From contig JAANYP010000163.1 of NCBI GenBank assembly GCA_020465985.1, positions 460,958 through 524,957 on the forward strand: 64,000 nt of DNA, written 5' to 3'. This stretch comes from Centrapalus pauciflorus. Taxonomy: Eukaryota > Streptophyta > Magnoliopsida > Asterales > Asteraceae. Both the position numbers and the translations under genes were made by a program. Under the pieces are notes generated by a model that saw only the letters and a program-made list of their open reading frames with translations, was not told the origin of the DNA and searched no databases. Below are positions 9,609 through 21,060 of this stretch, one piece after another (positions within the stretch are counted from its first letter, which is position 1; each line of letters opens with the position of its first letter).

Positions 9609-11534
9609 CTACCTGAGCATGTCTGCTGCTTGCAATTGCAGCCCACTTAACACCGGCGAAATACTGAAAGTACTGCCGTCTCCGGTGAACGTCGGGTGGC
9701 CTAGCGGCGTTGGCCGATCGGGAATCGTCGGCACCTCGATATCGCCTTCTAACATCTTCAATGCATCCAATATTGTAGGCCTTAAAGCCACCATTACATG
9801 AGCACACAAAATGCCCACAAGCACAAACCTTTCCATGATCCCTTTCGGGTTCATAGGGTCAGTACCCGAGCCACGTCCCAACAACGAATGATCCAAGACT
9901 TGCCCGATTTTTCGTTCTTTTATAAGAGACCAAGCCCAATCCGTAATCAAGAAACTACGAGGCGAATCTGAGCATGACAAGTCGAGAGCTTTTCTCCCGC
10001 ACATGATCTCAAGAATCACAACCCCGAAGCTATAAACATCGCTTTTTTCAGTTAGTTGACCGTAAAGGGCGTATTCCGGGGCTAAATATCCATGGGTTCC
10101 GGCTACTCTAGTTGTAAGATGAGACTGGCCTTCTCTACTTTGTTTGGCTAATCCGAAATCGGCTACTCGAGCTCGCATATTTTCATCGAGAAGTATATTC
10201 GTCGCCTTGATATCTCTATGATAGATAGATGGCTTCACTCCATAGTGAAGATAAGCTAAACCTTTTGCTACATCTAAAATTATGTTCTTTCTTTGAGGCC
10301 AAGACAATGGCGGTTTTCGACTCATCGATGGAAACAAATAATCCTCAAGATTCCCATTCGACATATACTCGTAAACAAGGAATCGTTCGTCGTCTCTCCT
10401 CTCGTAATCTTCATCTACGCCATGAATACAACACCCTATAAGCGGAACAAGATTCCGATGCCTTAAGTTACTAATAATCTCAACCTCATTACAAAACTCG
10501 TCGTTTCCTTCAAACTCCGAATCTATGATCTTTTTAACAGCAACCATCGATCCATCGGACAAAACACCCTTGTAAACGACCCCGAATCCACCTCGACCGA
10601 TGAAGTTTTTCGGCGAGAAGTTATCGGTTGCCTTCTCAAGGTCATGAATCTTGAACCAAATAGAACCAGTATTCGGTCGTCTTCTTGGCCTACTCGATTC
10701 GAATTCATCGGTACCCAATTCATCAATTTTTACCCTTTTTCTATTCCTATCCCACCAAAAGTATAATCCCACAAAACAAGACATTACAATCACAGCTACA
10801 AGTCCACCAATCAATCCAAAAGTTAAAGAAGAACGATTGTTTTTATGTGATTTTGGTAGAATATTAATCCCAAAAGTACAAGCTATAGCACCATTACTTT
10901 CAGGTCCAATTTTATCAACAATTCCAGCAACATAAAGAACAACAAAGTAGAAACATCCTTTGGAATGAGAAGGATTACCATCTATAGAAGTCAACTGGCT
11001 TTGAACTCTTAATCCGGCATTAAGACAATCATCACAAGCAGTAAGATCAGTTAGATCATTACGACATGAGGTGTCAAGAAGCGTATTATTCCCCAATTTC
11101 CGGTGCCAATCTTCAAGGGTTCCAATTGCAGCACAGGTGTTCGACGAAATGACAAACTGAAAAGGGTCAAAACAAACGGAAGCGAGATTATTAGGGAGTG
11201 AAAGGGAGTTGAGTCTCGTTTGAAAATCGGAGAGACAAGCGGAAGAAGTTTCGAGATCAGGGAGATGAAATTCAGACGTTGATTTGAGGTGTTGAGCTAA
11301 GCTGATTCCATAAACACTAAGCAAAGTCTGACAACAGCTTGTGGAGTTGTTGATCGTCTTCGTTGAGTCGCCGGAATGACGACAGTCGGCGGTCGGCCAT
11401 GAAATTCGAGTGACGTAGTTGAAATCCATGGGACAAGAGGTGGAATTAGAAGATAGAACTAGCGATGAAAATGAAAGAATCGAGAAGAAGAATACGACAG
11501 AAGCTAAAAAGGGATGGTAATGATGATGATTCAT
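9609..11534 (-). CDS. receptor-like protein kinase, At1g11050 type
   Basis: This is a single-exon membrane kinase. The start is placed at the ATG at 11534 (641 aa) because it puts a hydrophobic signal peptide (FLASVVFFFSILSFSSLVL) near the terminus. An in-frame ATG at 11585 would add 17 residues. The ectodomain is Cys-rich (CPMDF, SCCQTLL, CFDPF, CDDCLNAG) and matches the extracellular part of At1g11050-like kinases, which I believe belongs to the SPARK family. One membrane helix lies near residues 238-260. The kinase is complete: glycine loop GRGGFG (about 313-318), Lys in VAVKK, HRDIKATN, DFGLA, GTHGYLAPEY and SDVYSFGV. It is an RD kinase, so likely active Ser/Thr signalling at the plasma membrane; the ligand is unknown. 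Length matches the family. Confidence 0.93.
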   Translation of the reverse strand: MNHHHYHPFLASVVFFFSILSFSSLVLSSNSTSCPMDFNYVTRISWPTADCRHSGDSTKTINNSTSCCQTLLSVYGISLAQHLKSTSEFHLPDLETSSACLSDFQTRLNSLSLPNNLASVCFDPFQFVISSNTCAAIGTLEDWHRKLGNNTLLDTSCRNDLTDLTACDDCLNAGLRVQSQLTSIDGNPSHSKGCFYFVVLYVAGIVDKIGPESNGAIACTFGINILPKSHKNNRSSLTFGLIGGLVAVIVMSCFVGLYFWWDRNRKRVKIDELGTDEFESSRPRRRPNTGSIWFKIHDLEKATDNFSPKNFIGRGGFGVVYKGVLSDGSMVAVKKIIDSEFEGNDEFCNEVEIISNLRHRNLVPLIGCCIHGVDEDYERRDDERFLVYEYMSNGNLEDYLFPSMSRKPPLSWPQRKNIILDVAKGLAYLHYGVKPSIYHRDIKATNILLDENMRARVADFGLAKQSREGQSHLTTRVAGTHGYLAPEYALYGQLTEKSDVYSFGVVILEIMCGRKALDLSCSDSPRSFLITDWAWSLIKERKIGQVLDHSLLGRGSGTDPMNPKGIMERFVLVGILCAHVMVALRPTILDALKMLEGDIEVPTIPDRPTPLGHPTFTGDGSTFSISPVLSGLQLQAADMLR

Positions 11535-11585
11535 TGTTGGTTGATTATGGGGTTTTGGAATCAGATGAACAAACTTCAAATTCAT

Positions 11586-12854
11586 GGAGGTGGGATTAGG
11601 ATTAATCTACAACAGAAAAAGAAAAGGAGAAATGGAAGTGAAATTAGGGAGTTTCATGGAGGTTTCGTAAATGGTGGGGCTGAGAAACATCGTAGAAAAG
11701 ACCGGAAAACAGCGAATTGACGATTTTGATGATTGGAAGACTGATGAATGGTGATGGTGATGGCGATGGCGATGAAGATGAAGGAAAATGGTGATGGTGA
11801 TGTTCCCAAAACGATAAATAGATTTAGTCAAAACTCAAAAAGGCTAAAACTTGGTATTTCTTGTAGTATGTAGCCATGATAATTAATGAGGTATTATCAT
11901 AAATTTTTTTTTATTTTTTTTTAGAAGAATAACTAACTATGGTTTATTAACGGGAGGTGATTTGTACATAACAATATTTTTATTATACTGAATAATTACA
12001 TATACGATGTCAATATTTTTTTTATTAACTTTTGTTTATCATAGAAGTACTTTTAAGGATAAGCTGATCATTTTATAATCATTTGTTTTTTTGTTTGCAG
12101 GTATATACGGTTATTTTTTTTTTAAATATATAAGTTGTAAAAAAAGTCTTTTTCCCACTTCCAAAGAGAAGTGAAGTGATGGGGCCTTCGTGAGAGCTCC
12201 AAGAAAAAACCCTAACCGTCATTTGATGTTTTTCTGTCGCTTCCCTTAGGTCATTGACTATCAGGTTGTCGCTTCTCCCTCCCTGATTGTCCCTTGGTCT
12301 CATTGGCGCACTTGTCCATCGATGACTAGGTGAATTTTCTCCATTCTCTCATGTCTTATAGCTTCATGTTGTTGACTCTCTTCATTCTCTCATGATTTCA
12401 CCATGTGAAATGTGTATGTTGAACAAACTTTTTTTTTATATTTTAATTGTCATCAGATGATGATTCGATTTTAGTTTTCTAGTTGTTGATGGTTACGAAT
12501 TTGTATAAGTAACAAACATTGGCTTGATTTTGGTTTTCATTATTATTGCCATTGTGATTTTCTATATGATTATGGATATGATTCTAGTATATCAGTACTT
12601 GCTGGTCGTTTTGTGAAGGTCAATCTATTTTTAAGACTAGTTTGTTTTTACTTTTGTGACATTCTATCTTGATCTGTAGAAGGTTTTGTGATTAAACATA
12701 TATCAAATTTATTCAAGACATATGGATCATACTAATTTAATTTTCTCATATTCTTCATTGATTTTATCATGTGTTATCACTACAAATATATTTTTAAATA
12801 TGTGATTTAAGAATACCAACCATTTTGTACAAGATGTAATATTTTACGAATATA
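11586..12854. other. upstream region of the kinase gene and AT-rich DNA
   Basis: The first 250 bases are the likely leader/promoter of the minus-strand kinase gene and contain an imperfect (GATGGT)n microsatellite near 11745-11800. The rest is AT-rich. A more GC-balanced patch at 12160-12330 has no recognisable coding similarity. Confidence 0.5.
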
Positions 12855-14485
12855 TGTAACACCCTCGAACTAATCCACAATGCCACACAAATACCACATC
12901 AGCAACGATATAATATAATAATCTCTACGCTATTCCCAATACATACATGCAGAAACCTGATAATTTAAAACATTAATTACACAACAACAGCCACGGAAAT
13001 CTCTGAATAAACTACAACCTATCCGAAGTATACACAACAACCCCCAAAATATAACTACCTCTATGTAAGGTAGCTAACTCCTCGATCACAGATAGTGTAA
13101 ACCTACTTTGGTGCAGCAGGCCTACTAACAGTCCTGTCACCTGGAACACACACAACAACACACACAGGTCAGCTAAAGCTGGTGAGAATGCAAGGGTTAG
13201 TGTACGATTATAAAGCTCAGTAAATAAATAACTCAACAATAAAACGTTCAGCGTTCTCTACTGAACAAGTATATGAGATCCCACAAGATAGCTCAATAGG
13301 TACTCAACTCGCGTGGATAGGTCCACGTACCCAAATCCCTAGACCGCACAAAGCAGTCATCAGGAACTCAAAAGGGAATTGGGAGCGACCCAACCCCTGC
13401 CCAGCCGTACGGTTTAGTATCTCAACAGCTCAAGTGTCCCAAATCTCATATTTAAAATAAAGTTCACAATAGCTCAGTAATACAAGCATGATAGTATCTC
13501 AATAAAAACTCGTAAGAAAACTCATGATATCTCATAAGAAAAGCTCGATAAAAGATCATGCGAGTATCAGTAAAATAATCGTACAAGTATCTCAACAAAA
13601 ACATGCAAACTCACCTGCTCAGCTAGATCAACTAAGTCTCGGTTCCCTGCCCTTTTCCCTACCCTATCAACACGAGACCCTGAAAATACAATAACACAAT
13701 CTCAATATTACAAACTCAACCCAACAACTCTATACACAATTCTTAACAACTCACAAGACCCCAAAGACCCGAATACACGACTCACAGAACCCAAAAACCC
13801 AACCCGAAAACCTAGCCGCATCGCGGCCGCACCCAGCCAATCGCGGCCGCACTGACCCTATCGCGGTCGCGGTCGCGATGGCCTCATTCTCGGCCGCGCT
13901 CACATCGCGGCCCGAGCTCGGACGCCAACCGCCTGCGATCATCTCAAGAACATCGCGGCCCACGATCACGGGATCGCGGCCGCGCTCACGGACGAACAGT
14001 AGCAGTTATGCTCTGTTTTCTGCACAGCTCGGGAATTACCCAAAATCATCATTTCACTCGATTTTAATCACAAATACAGACTCGAATTTACTCAGAAATA
14101 TATATAAACCCAATTCAATTACATATTCACAATCCACAACAATTAATCCACGAATTCAACTCGAAATTACCTCTAATATGGTTCCAATCTCAAAAGAAGG
14201 AGTTAAGGCTGAATTTGGAGGCCTGAATCACAATCTGGAGCTTTAATCTTGATTAAGGATACTGAATTTACAAACACACACACATATATCTCAGCTCTGG
14301 CTTTGGAAAATGATTTGGAGAATAAAGAAGCCACAATATATATACGTTTTGGGTTTAGCTCGGTCCGATACCCAAAAATCCGATCCCGATACCCCAAAAT
14401 ACAAATTTATATTCTCGGGTCCCAAATCAAATAATTAATCCAATGAAATAATCCCACGTACCTATCTCAAAATCGGGATGTTACA
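12855..14485 (-). mobile_element. solo LTR of a Ty3/gypsy-type retrotransposon, TSD ATATA
   Basis: The sequence begins tgtaacaccc and ends gggatgttaca, the TG...CA ends of a plant gypsy LTR, and is flanked by atata on both sides (12850-12854, 14486-14490). No internal region is present, so it is a solo LTR left by LTR-LTR recombination. Orientation is inferred from loose similarity of its 13140-13220 part to the minus-oriented LTRs at 44-56 kb. A GC-rich patch at 13815-13985 repeats the palindrome atcgcggccgc, very unlike the AT-rich surroundings. Confidence 0.8.
13815..13985. repeat. cluster of tcgcggccgc palindromes inside the solo LTR
   Basis: At least six copies or near-copies of atcgcggcc(gc) occur within 170 bases, together with gcggtcgcggtcgcg. 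It is a CpG-dense island inside AT-rich sequence. Confidence 0.75.
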
Positions 14486-14490
14486 ATATA

Positions 14491-15087
14491 AACAATAATT
14501 TTTTTTTTTTTTGCTTTTTGCATTTTAGAGAGAAATTGAAGTTTTTGAAAACATAGATATCCATGTTTTTCAAAAAATACAGAAAATTCTTTCTTTCAAA
14601 CGTAGTAAAACGTAATTCCAAACATGTAATAGAAATGTGAAACATGTGATAGGTTAAAAATAAGTTTGGTTAAAAAATTTGATTAAATTTTGTTACAATA
14701 CATACACATAGTATGCACTAAGAATAGTAAAATACAATGTAGATGACTTTCTCCTCTTTAAACCATTGATAATAAAACATAGCTAAACATAACTAATTTA
14801 TAAGTAGTTGTATTGAAAGTATCATTTAATCATTTATAGTTGTTAACTTATTATCTTACTAAAGACCTCATGTAGTGTTATTAGACTTGGACTTGAAACG
14901 AATAAATGAATGAGAGAAAAGGTATTGCTCTTAATTTTTTATTTTTTTTTTCATGTTTTTGAGTTACGAAGAAGATATGTCTTTCAAATTCTATGTTCTT
15001 GAAATAGATTTCAAAACGAAGGAGACATTTTTGTTCATAGAATGTTTTCGAAAAGAATAAACTCCATCAACCGAAGGAAATTAAAAT

Positions 15088-15123
<36 letters not shown>

Positions 15124-15170
15124 TTAGTTTCTAAATCTCTATTTAATGAATATAATATGATTACAACAAA
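14491..15170. other. AT-rich DNA with a 32-base T tract
   Basis: No gene is seen. An uninterrupted T run lies at 15090-15121. Confidence 0.6.
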
Positions 15171-15730
15171 GTCCGTTTAAGGTAAGTGTGAGATAGGAAT
15201 AGGAAAGAGGTGTGTGGGATAAAGTAGATAGGATATGCGGGTAGGGTAGAGTGTGGATGAGTATGTATAGTGTAGGGATGAGATGGGATGGGATAGAGTG
15301 GAGTTGAGTTGGGTAGGTGACGAGTAAGGTGAGATAAGAATGTATGAATGGATGGATGTAGGGTAGGTGGGGTGGCGTGGGTGTGGTCTAGGATGGGTGG
15401 ATGTAGTTTACGGTGGGGTGGGATGGAGTGGACGATTGAGGTATAGTGATCAAGTTTAAGGGTGGGATGGGATGTGGTGTGGTGCGGGGCAGTGGGGATA
15501 AAGGTCAGCTTAGGGATATGATAATATGGGATAAGGTAAGGTTAGGTACTTAGGTCGGGTAGGTATAATATACGGTGAGATAAGCTGGGGTAAGGTAGGT
15601 TAAGGATGGGTGAAGATATGTGAGTTTAGGTAGTCTCGATGGGTAGGTATATTGTAGGGAGTAAGCTGTGTAGCAATGTAGGTGGGGTCGGGTGGATGGG
15701 ATTGAGTCAATAAGGTAGGTAGGATCAACA
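15171..15730. repeat. G/T-rich, C-poor low-complexity tract
   Basis: About 560 bases on the plus strand are dominated by G, T and A with very few C. They are made of loosely repeated blocks such as gggatgggat, gtagggtaggtggggt and ggatggatg. There is no fixed repeat period and no reading frame with family similarity. The strand bias ends abruptly near 15730, shortly before the TSD of the next element. Confidence 0.8.
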
Positions 15731-15770
15731 GGGAAATCATGTTATCTGAATGAAATGTTCATTCTTTTTA

Positions 15771-16718
15771 GGGAAAATTTCACAAAAAACATCAAACTAC
15801 AAGTTTTTTTCGATTAAGTCACTCAATAAATTTTTTTGTCTGATAAGTCCCTTAACTAAATAAAAATCACGAATTTGGTATTTTTTTCGAGAAAAATTAC
15901 CGGTAACCTGTTAAGCGGGTTGCAATTGCTGACGTGGATTTTATAAATCTATGATTTTTTTCGATTAAGTCCCCCAACTAAATAATTTTGTCTTATAAAT
16001 CCATTAACTAAATTATTTTGTCTTATAAATCCCTCAACTAATTTTTTTTGCCACATAAATCTCTTATCTTGATGAAACTCATGTTATTTGTTGTTTTATC
16101 AATTTAAGTGATTGTTCAATTGACACTCACGTAACACATATGTGGATGCAAAAAAAATAAAACAAAATGATGAATCAAAACGATCATTTTTATTGTTTAA
16201 AGTTTAGTCGAGATGAACTAGCTAAATATATTTAAAAATTGTGGTCTAGACAAACATATCATCATTTATGTTATTATATCAAACCAACTTATATTATCCG
16301 GAATAATGGACTTTTAACAAAAATTATTATTTTCAAACAACCATCGCGTTTTGAAAATATATTGTTTTCAACCCAACTTATTTTGGTCTAGACAAACATG
16401 ACATGCTCTGTCATCGTAATAAACATCGTCGTTTTTAAAAGTTTAAAAAAAAATCGTTTTATGTTATCGAAAAGTTGAAAGGTTTAATTAGTTCGGGGAC
16501 TTATAAGGGAAAAAAAAATAAAATGGGGACTTAATCGAAAAATTTTTATACTTTGATGGTTTTTGCAAAATAGGTTTAAGCATGTTAACCTGTTATAACA
16601 GGTCAACGGACCAATATAAAAGGTTTAAGCAGTTTGGGGACTTATCAGAAATAAAAAATGAAATGGGGACTTAATCGAAAAAATTTTATACTTTGATGGT
16701 TTTTTGCATAATTTTCCC
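15771..16718. mobile_element. Mutator-like MITE, perfect 9-bp TSD (ttcttttta)
   Basis: The ends gggaaaattt and aattttccc are inverted, and the arms continue with cacaaaaaacatcaaac / ctttgatggttttttgcat and a cgattaagtc motif. The flanks 15762-15770 and 16719-16727 are both ttcttttta. The 948-bp element is non-coding. Its right half contains the arm twice (near 16500-16560 and 16640-16700), so it may hold an internal duplication or a second insertion. A related copy is at 39305. Confidence 0.85.
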
Positions 16719-16824
16719 TTCTTTTTATTCACATTCCTTTAGAACCTATGAAAAAAACAGTTTTTGAAAATGTTTTATTTTTTTTTATAGCTACGAAATG
16801 AAGACAATAAGGTGGTTTTTTTAA

Positions 16825-18199
16825 GGGTTAATATTGAAAAAACCCAACCATCTTTCCTCATTTTATCGATTAAGTCCCTAAACTTTTTTTTCGATTGTTT
16901 AAATCCCTATACAAACTTTGTCTTATCTAAACCTATATATTTGACTGGTTCATCAGGTAACACCAGTAACCCTTTATCCCTATACACTTTTTATTTCTCC
17001 AGAGAGGTTTCTTCTTCCTTCTTCATCGTCACACACACACACCAGGTGTTCATGTCTTCTTCATCAAACTTCAAGTTTAGATCGAGCAACACAAGTGATG
17101 ATACAATAATATGTTGGTTTTGATGCTTTGCATTTTGATCGTAATCAGAAGAAATTAGAACTTCAAGCATACTCACCCTTACCCTGTTTTATTAAAACTA
17201 ATCATTTGATTATGATTATCCAATTTCACAACCACTCTTGTAACACAAATTTTAGATATGCAAAAGCTCTTTATAGTGGGAATTTATACTTGATTTAAAG
17301 GTTTGGGGACCCAAGGATGGAACATACGGATCTGAAATGGATCAGGAAAACAATTCTCGTAGAGCAACAACAAACACAAGTAATTGGGTGTGTGTTGACT
17401 GGCATTAAGTTACACCGATCAATCGGCTATAGTAGCAGCAGGCAGCAGCAGAAGCCAAAAAAAACTCTATCTTAGTTGGGTTACATTAGCCACAGTAGAA
17501 ACAGATCAACACACTACAGTAGTAAGCATATTTGGCCGCAAAAAAAACAGGCCGTCACCCTTACCCTGATCTGGGCTTCCCCTTCTTTTGCCTGTGCATA
17601 AAAGGAATTAGAAGGGAGATAAACGCGTATTTGAGTTGAGAGATTCGTAAGAGGGACGGACAAAACTGACCAGAAAGAATCTTTTTTCTCCTGAGCTAAT
17701 AGCTCCTCAAAAGATATGTCAGAATCAGTGTCTTCCATTGCTTCAACAGATTTAGCCTTCGACTCCATGTAAGCACCAATTTCAAGCATCTATGAGACAG
17801 AGATGTAAGTTCATCACATCACCTATGAAACTTACTGAAATTGTTGGAAACTTCGACGATGGAGGGAATGAAAAGGGTTTTACAACTTCAGTAAACCTTC
17901 AGTGAATTTCCGTAAACCTTCATTGAACTTTCGTAATGAACTTGGGGTTAATCGTTCGAACGTTCGAACTTATTGTAACCTTCGACGCTAAATTAGGGTA
18001 AAAAATGAAAAGGAAAGGGTTAAACAGAAAAGAAATGAAGGGGTTAAAAATCGGTGACCACTTCTCCCGGTTGCAGGTAAGAAATATATAGGTTTAGATA
18101 AGACAAAGTTTGTATAGGGATTTAAACAATCGAAAAAAAAGTTTAGGGACTTAATCGATAAAATGAGGAAAGATGGTTGGGTTTTTTCAATATTAACCT
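16825..18199. mobile_element. Mutator-like element with about 118-bp TIRs carrying a gene fragment (Pack-MULE-like)
   Basis: The terminal inverted repeats at 16825-16942 and 18081-18199 are nearly identical over about 118 bases (start gggttaatattgaaaaaac). The flanks 16816-16824 and 18200-18208 are both tttttttaa, a perfect 9-bp TSD. The interior of about 1.1 kb is less AT-biased than most of the region and contains an exon-like open segment on the minus strand (17671-17789), with a short CA microsatellite and Ser-rich frame near 17030-17120. It encodes no transposase. This is the form of a Pack-MULE; the donor gene is not recognised. Confidence 0.8.
17671..17789 (-). pseudogene. captured exon-like fragment, unknown donor
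   Basis: On the minus strand, an AG acceptor (ctcatag) precedes 119 bases encoding MLEIGAYMESKAKSVEAMED, then DTDSDISFEELLAQEKKDSF, ending at a GT donor (ctg|gtcagt). Composition and open frame look like a real internal exon rather than chance. I do not recognise the protein family. No second exon can be assigned with confidence. Confidence 0.45.
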
Positions 18200-18208
18200 T
18201 TTTTTTAA

Positions 18209-18869
18209 TTTTATTTTCACCTATGTGACTCTTTAGCTTTCGCTATTTCAGTTACCTAACTACTATTATTTTAGTCGTACAATGGTATTTCAAACTATTG
18301 GAACATTCATTAAGGTGATTTTATCAAACATAAAAAATGATATCCTCCAATCATATTAATAAATTTGTGATGTAACTTTTGTTATTTAACATGACAAATC
18401 AATACTTAATAAATGATAATATTAATAATATAAAACATTCTTTATTACAGTTTGTAATCGCTAATTCAAATTACAGATTTAAAAGCCTAATTTTTTTTAC
18501 ATCTATCACGTGTAAATCCAAATACCCAATACCCCTTAATCCTTTGATTCTTTCCTAAACCCATGTACATACCTCCCTAAATCATGAGACTCTATCGTAA
18601 TAGACCAAAGCAAAGACGAGAACGAGAGAATAGAGTTATAGAGACCAAATCAGATGTGTACCGTCTCACTGTCCAATAATTATAAGACTTAATTTTTAAG
18701 TTTCTTGATTAATCGTAATTTTATCCATTTCTTTTCAATTTAGTAGAATTTTTTATACTACTTTAAATCATTTATTATGATTTTTATTTCAACTCGAACA
18801 ATCTAATCAATAAAATAAATAAACCGTAATGTCAACACCACTTAAATTTATGCAACCTGCTAACAAAAT
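18209..18869. other. AT-rich intergenic DNA
   Basis: No gene or clear element is seen. Confidence 0.5.
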
Positions 18870-19080
18870 GAGATAATTACAAAAATAGCCATAATTGTAA
18901 CCCATTTATCAAGTTTCACCCAAAAAAATCTACCTAACCAAAAATACCCACGATTTACGTTACCATATTTACGTTATACCCAACATTTCGTGATTTGTAC
19001 TTTTTAATAATATTTTAATGCATTACGTGACAAAAGGTGAATGGTAACGTAAAGTACCTTACTTTTACGTTACCCAAATC
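18870..19080. mobile_element. left part of a MITE related to 30171-30592
   Basis: From gagataattacaaaaatagcc onward it parallels the left arm of the element at 30171, sharing atttacgt repeats, gtgatttgtactttt, atgcattacgt and acaaaaggtg. No matching right end is found, so it appears truncated. Confidence 0.5.
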
Positions 19081-19170
19081 AAGTTTTGCTCCTTTTCAAG
19101 GTAAGGTACTTGATTTGACATCTTACAAACAATTTCTTCAAAATTCAATACTGTATACATGTTTTAGAGA

Positions 19171-19515
19171 GTGTTTGAATTTGCGTTTGAAAAAGTGCTG
19201 CAGCATTTTAAAAACTAATAATCAGATAATAGTTGTAACAAAGTATGCTGCTGAAAATTTAATGTTTGGTTTATCTTCTGCTGTTTGCTATCACAATTAT
19301 CAAATAATCAATTTTTAATTTGTTTGGATTTATGTTTTAACATGTAAAATGAGCAAATAATCACTTTAATCAAATAAGCTACAAATTTTAATTTATAAAA
19401 AAATATGGTATGATTAATTATAAACGGAAACAATCAATTATTAATGAATGCTAATTATTTATGTTATTGTAACATAATAATCTAATAATCTCTATCATAA
19501 CATAAAACCAAACAC
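19171..19515. mobile_element. MITE, copy 1 of a pair (other copy 38582-38855, inverted)
   Basis: The left end gtgtttgaatttgcgtttg and right end aaaaccaaacac are terminal inverted repeats. The right 85 bases are the reverse complement of the left part of the copy at 38582 (ttacgttacaataatgtaaa-type sequence). The termini resemble Harbinger-like gtgtttg ends, but no TSD could be set. Confidence 0.5.
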
Positions 19516-20501
19516 CCACTCATTGATCACATTAGTTAAGTTAGGGTTGTAATTAAATAAATATATTTTGTGTATAATGAAAACTCCTGGCTGTATTAAA
19601 TATTAGTTATGGAATTGTTATGGTTAGGTTAGGTAGTTGCTTTTCTTGTCATCATCAATTATCATTTTCATGAAATGACCAATACAAAAGTTAAGATTTA
19701 TTTCTAATTTTAAATAACACTCATTTCGTTTAGAATATTTTAATTGAAAATATGTCCCGAGCATTGCTACATTGTCCTTTTAATTTTTACTAATAATATA
19801 TAATTTCTCACATAAACTTTTTATTAATGATGTGATACTCAATAATTAAATTTAATCTCCTACTCACATTAAGAATAAAAGGGGGATGTATAATGAGCAA
19901 ATGTAGGTGCACGTATAGAATTGCATGTATCTTATGTTTTTAATTGGGTCGGATTCGTCCGACTTGTTTGAAATAGAATGTTTTGGCTTATGAAGTATTT
20001 TATTTTTCACACATAATGTTTCGGTTTAGAAATGAGAACTAGTTTATAAATAATTACCATTGACACTTGCACTAATAACATGATTAACAAGATCTAGAAT
20101 TAACAATTGATTTGTAGCGAAAATTTTACTTTTTAATTATAATCGTTAATTGTATGTTTTATAATAACTATTTACGGAAAGATTTTCAAAAGAAAAGAAC
20201 CGGTGGAAAGTTTTTATTATTTTTTAAGCTAATTTGATATTCTTCGAGTATTTGTGTTATTTTCAATTAAATATATCTATTTGTCGGCCCGACCCTACAA
20301 CTCTAATAAATTGAATTTTCAAACCGGAAACACGATGGTAACACGTCAAAAATTTGTTCAACGGTTGATTTCATAACCTAGTTCGGAAACTAGCAATGTT
20401 TAGATATATATATAGTCATTCAAATGTGTCGACGAGTACACTATAACTCAAAAAAACCATACTAACAAAAATAATCAACTAAATCAGCTCAACATGACAT
20501 G
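19516..20501. other. AT-rich intergenic DNA
   Basis: No gene, RNA or element is recognised. Confidence 0.5.
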
Positions 20502-21006
20502 TCTCTACTAGTGCCGTCAAAATTTCTATGGCTAACCAGAGTACTTGAGATGCACAACTTAAAAACAAACGTTAGCTTGATGAGCTGGTGAGTATATGAA
20601 TAAAACTACGTAAAAACCACTTAATAAAATCTCTTGCAATAAGGTTAACACATCTAATTTGCCACACGTCGATGCCTCATTTAATTCGTCACGTATCAAG
20701 ACTCCAATCTGCCACATGTCATTTGTAAATACGATTAAATGAGTAACAAAATTTCCACGTGTCGACCCCTCATTTAATTCGTCACGTATCAAAACTTCAA
20801 TCTGTCACATGTCATTACTAAAATTAAACTTGAACTAAAACCAAATTCAATTCAATCTATTATAGTGTAATCTGAGTAATCAAATATATAATTAACTAAA
20901 ATCTAATAAATTCAATTTTTTTATAATTATTTCATGTATTTTTATAAATATTTGTTCATAATTTTTTTTAAATCCAACCCATGTAGTACATGGGTATATA
21001 ACCTAG
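20502..21006 (+). mobile_element. non-autonomous Helitron (candidate)
   Basis: The 3' end has a hairpin (acccatgtagtacatgggt), a short spacer and CTAG followed by T, the Helitron signature. The proposed 5' end TCTCTACTAGTGCC resembles plant Helitron starts (TCTCTACTA), but the preceding base is G rather than A, so that end is tentative. The interior carries a 66-bp imperfect direct repeat (20658-20723 and 20752-20817; shared core tcatttaattcgtcacgtat). Confidence 0.5.
20658..20817. repeat. two 66-bp direct repeats inside the Helitron
   Basis: Units at 20658-20723 and 20752-20817 share cctcatttaattcgtcacgt and end cacatgtcatt, separated by 28 bases. They generate a repeated DELNEAST-like motif in a chance minus-strand frame. 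Confidence 0.8.
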
Positions 21007-21021
21007 TATACAATATAATAA

Positions 21022-21060
21022 CTAGTTGAATACCCGTGCGTTGCTCGGGTGATTTATTTC
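21022..21060 (-). mobile_element. Helitron 3' terminus on the opposite strand
   Basis: Read on the minus strand: an imperfect hairpin cccgagcaacgcacggg, the spacer tattcaa, then CTAG and T at 21021. The body would extend to the right. I could not find its TC 5' end in 21.1-22.7 kb. Confidence 0.5.

Noticed and set aside
9553..9807. Minus-strand 84-codon Arg-rich frame overlapping the kinase 3' end
   Set aside because: It is a shifted frame of the kinase C-terminus with no family resemblance.
11857..11868. tttcttgtagta resembling the right end of a CACTA element
   Set aside because: The last base differs from the CACTA consensus, there is no subterminal repeat array and no partner end nearby.
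13878..14246. 122-codon frame MASFSAALTSRPELGRQPPA…
   Set aside because: It arises from the GC-rich palindrome cluster inside the solo LTR. No protein family fits, and the opposite strand is equally open.
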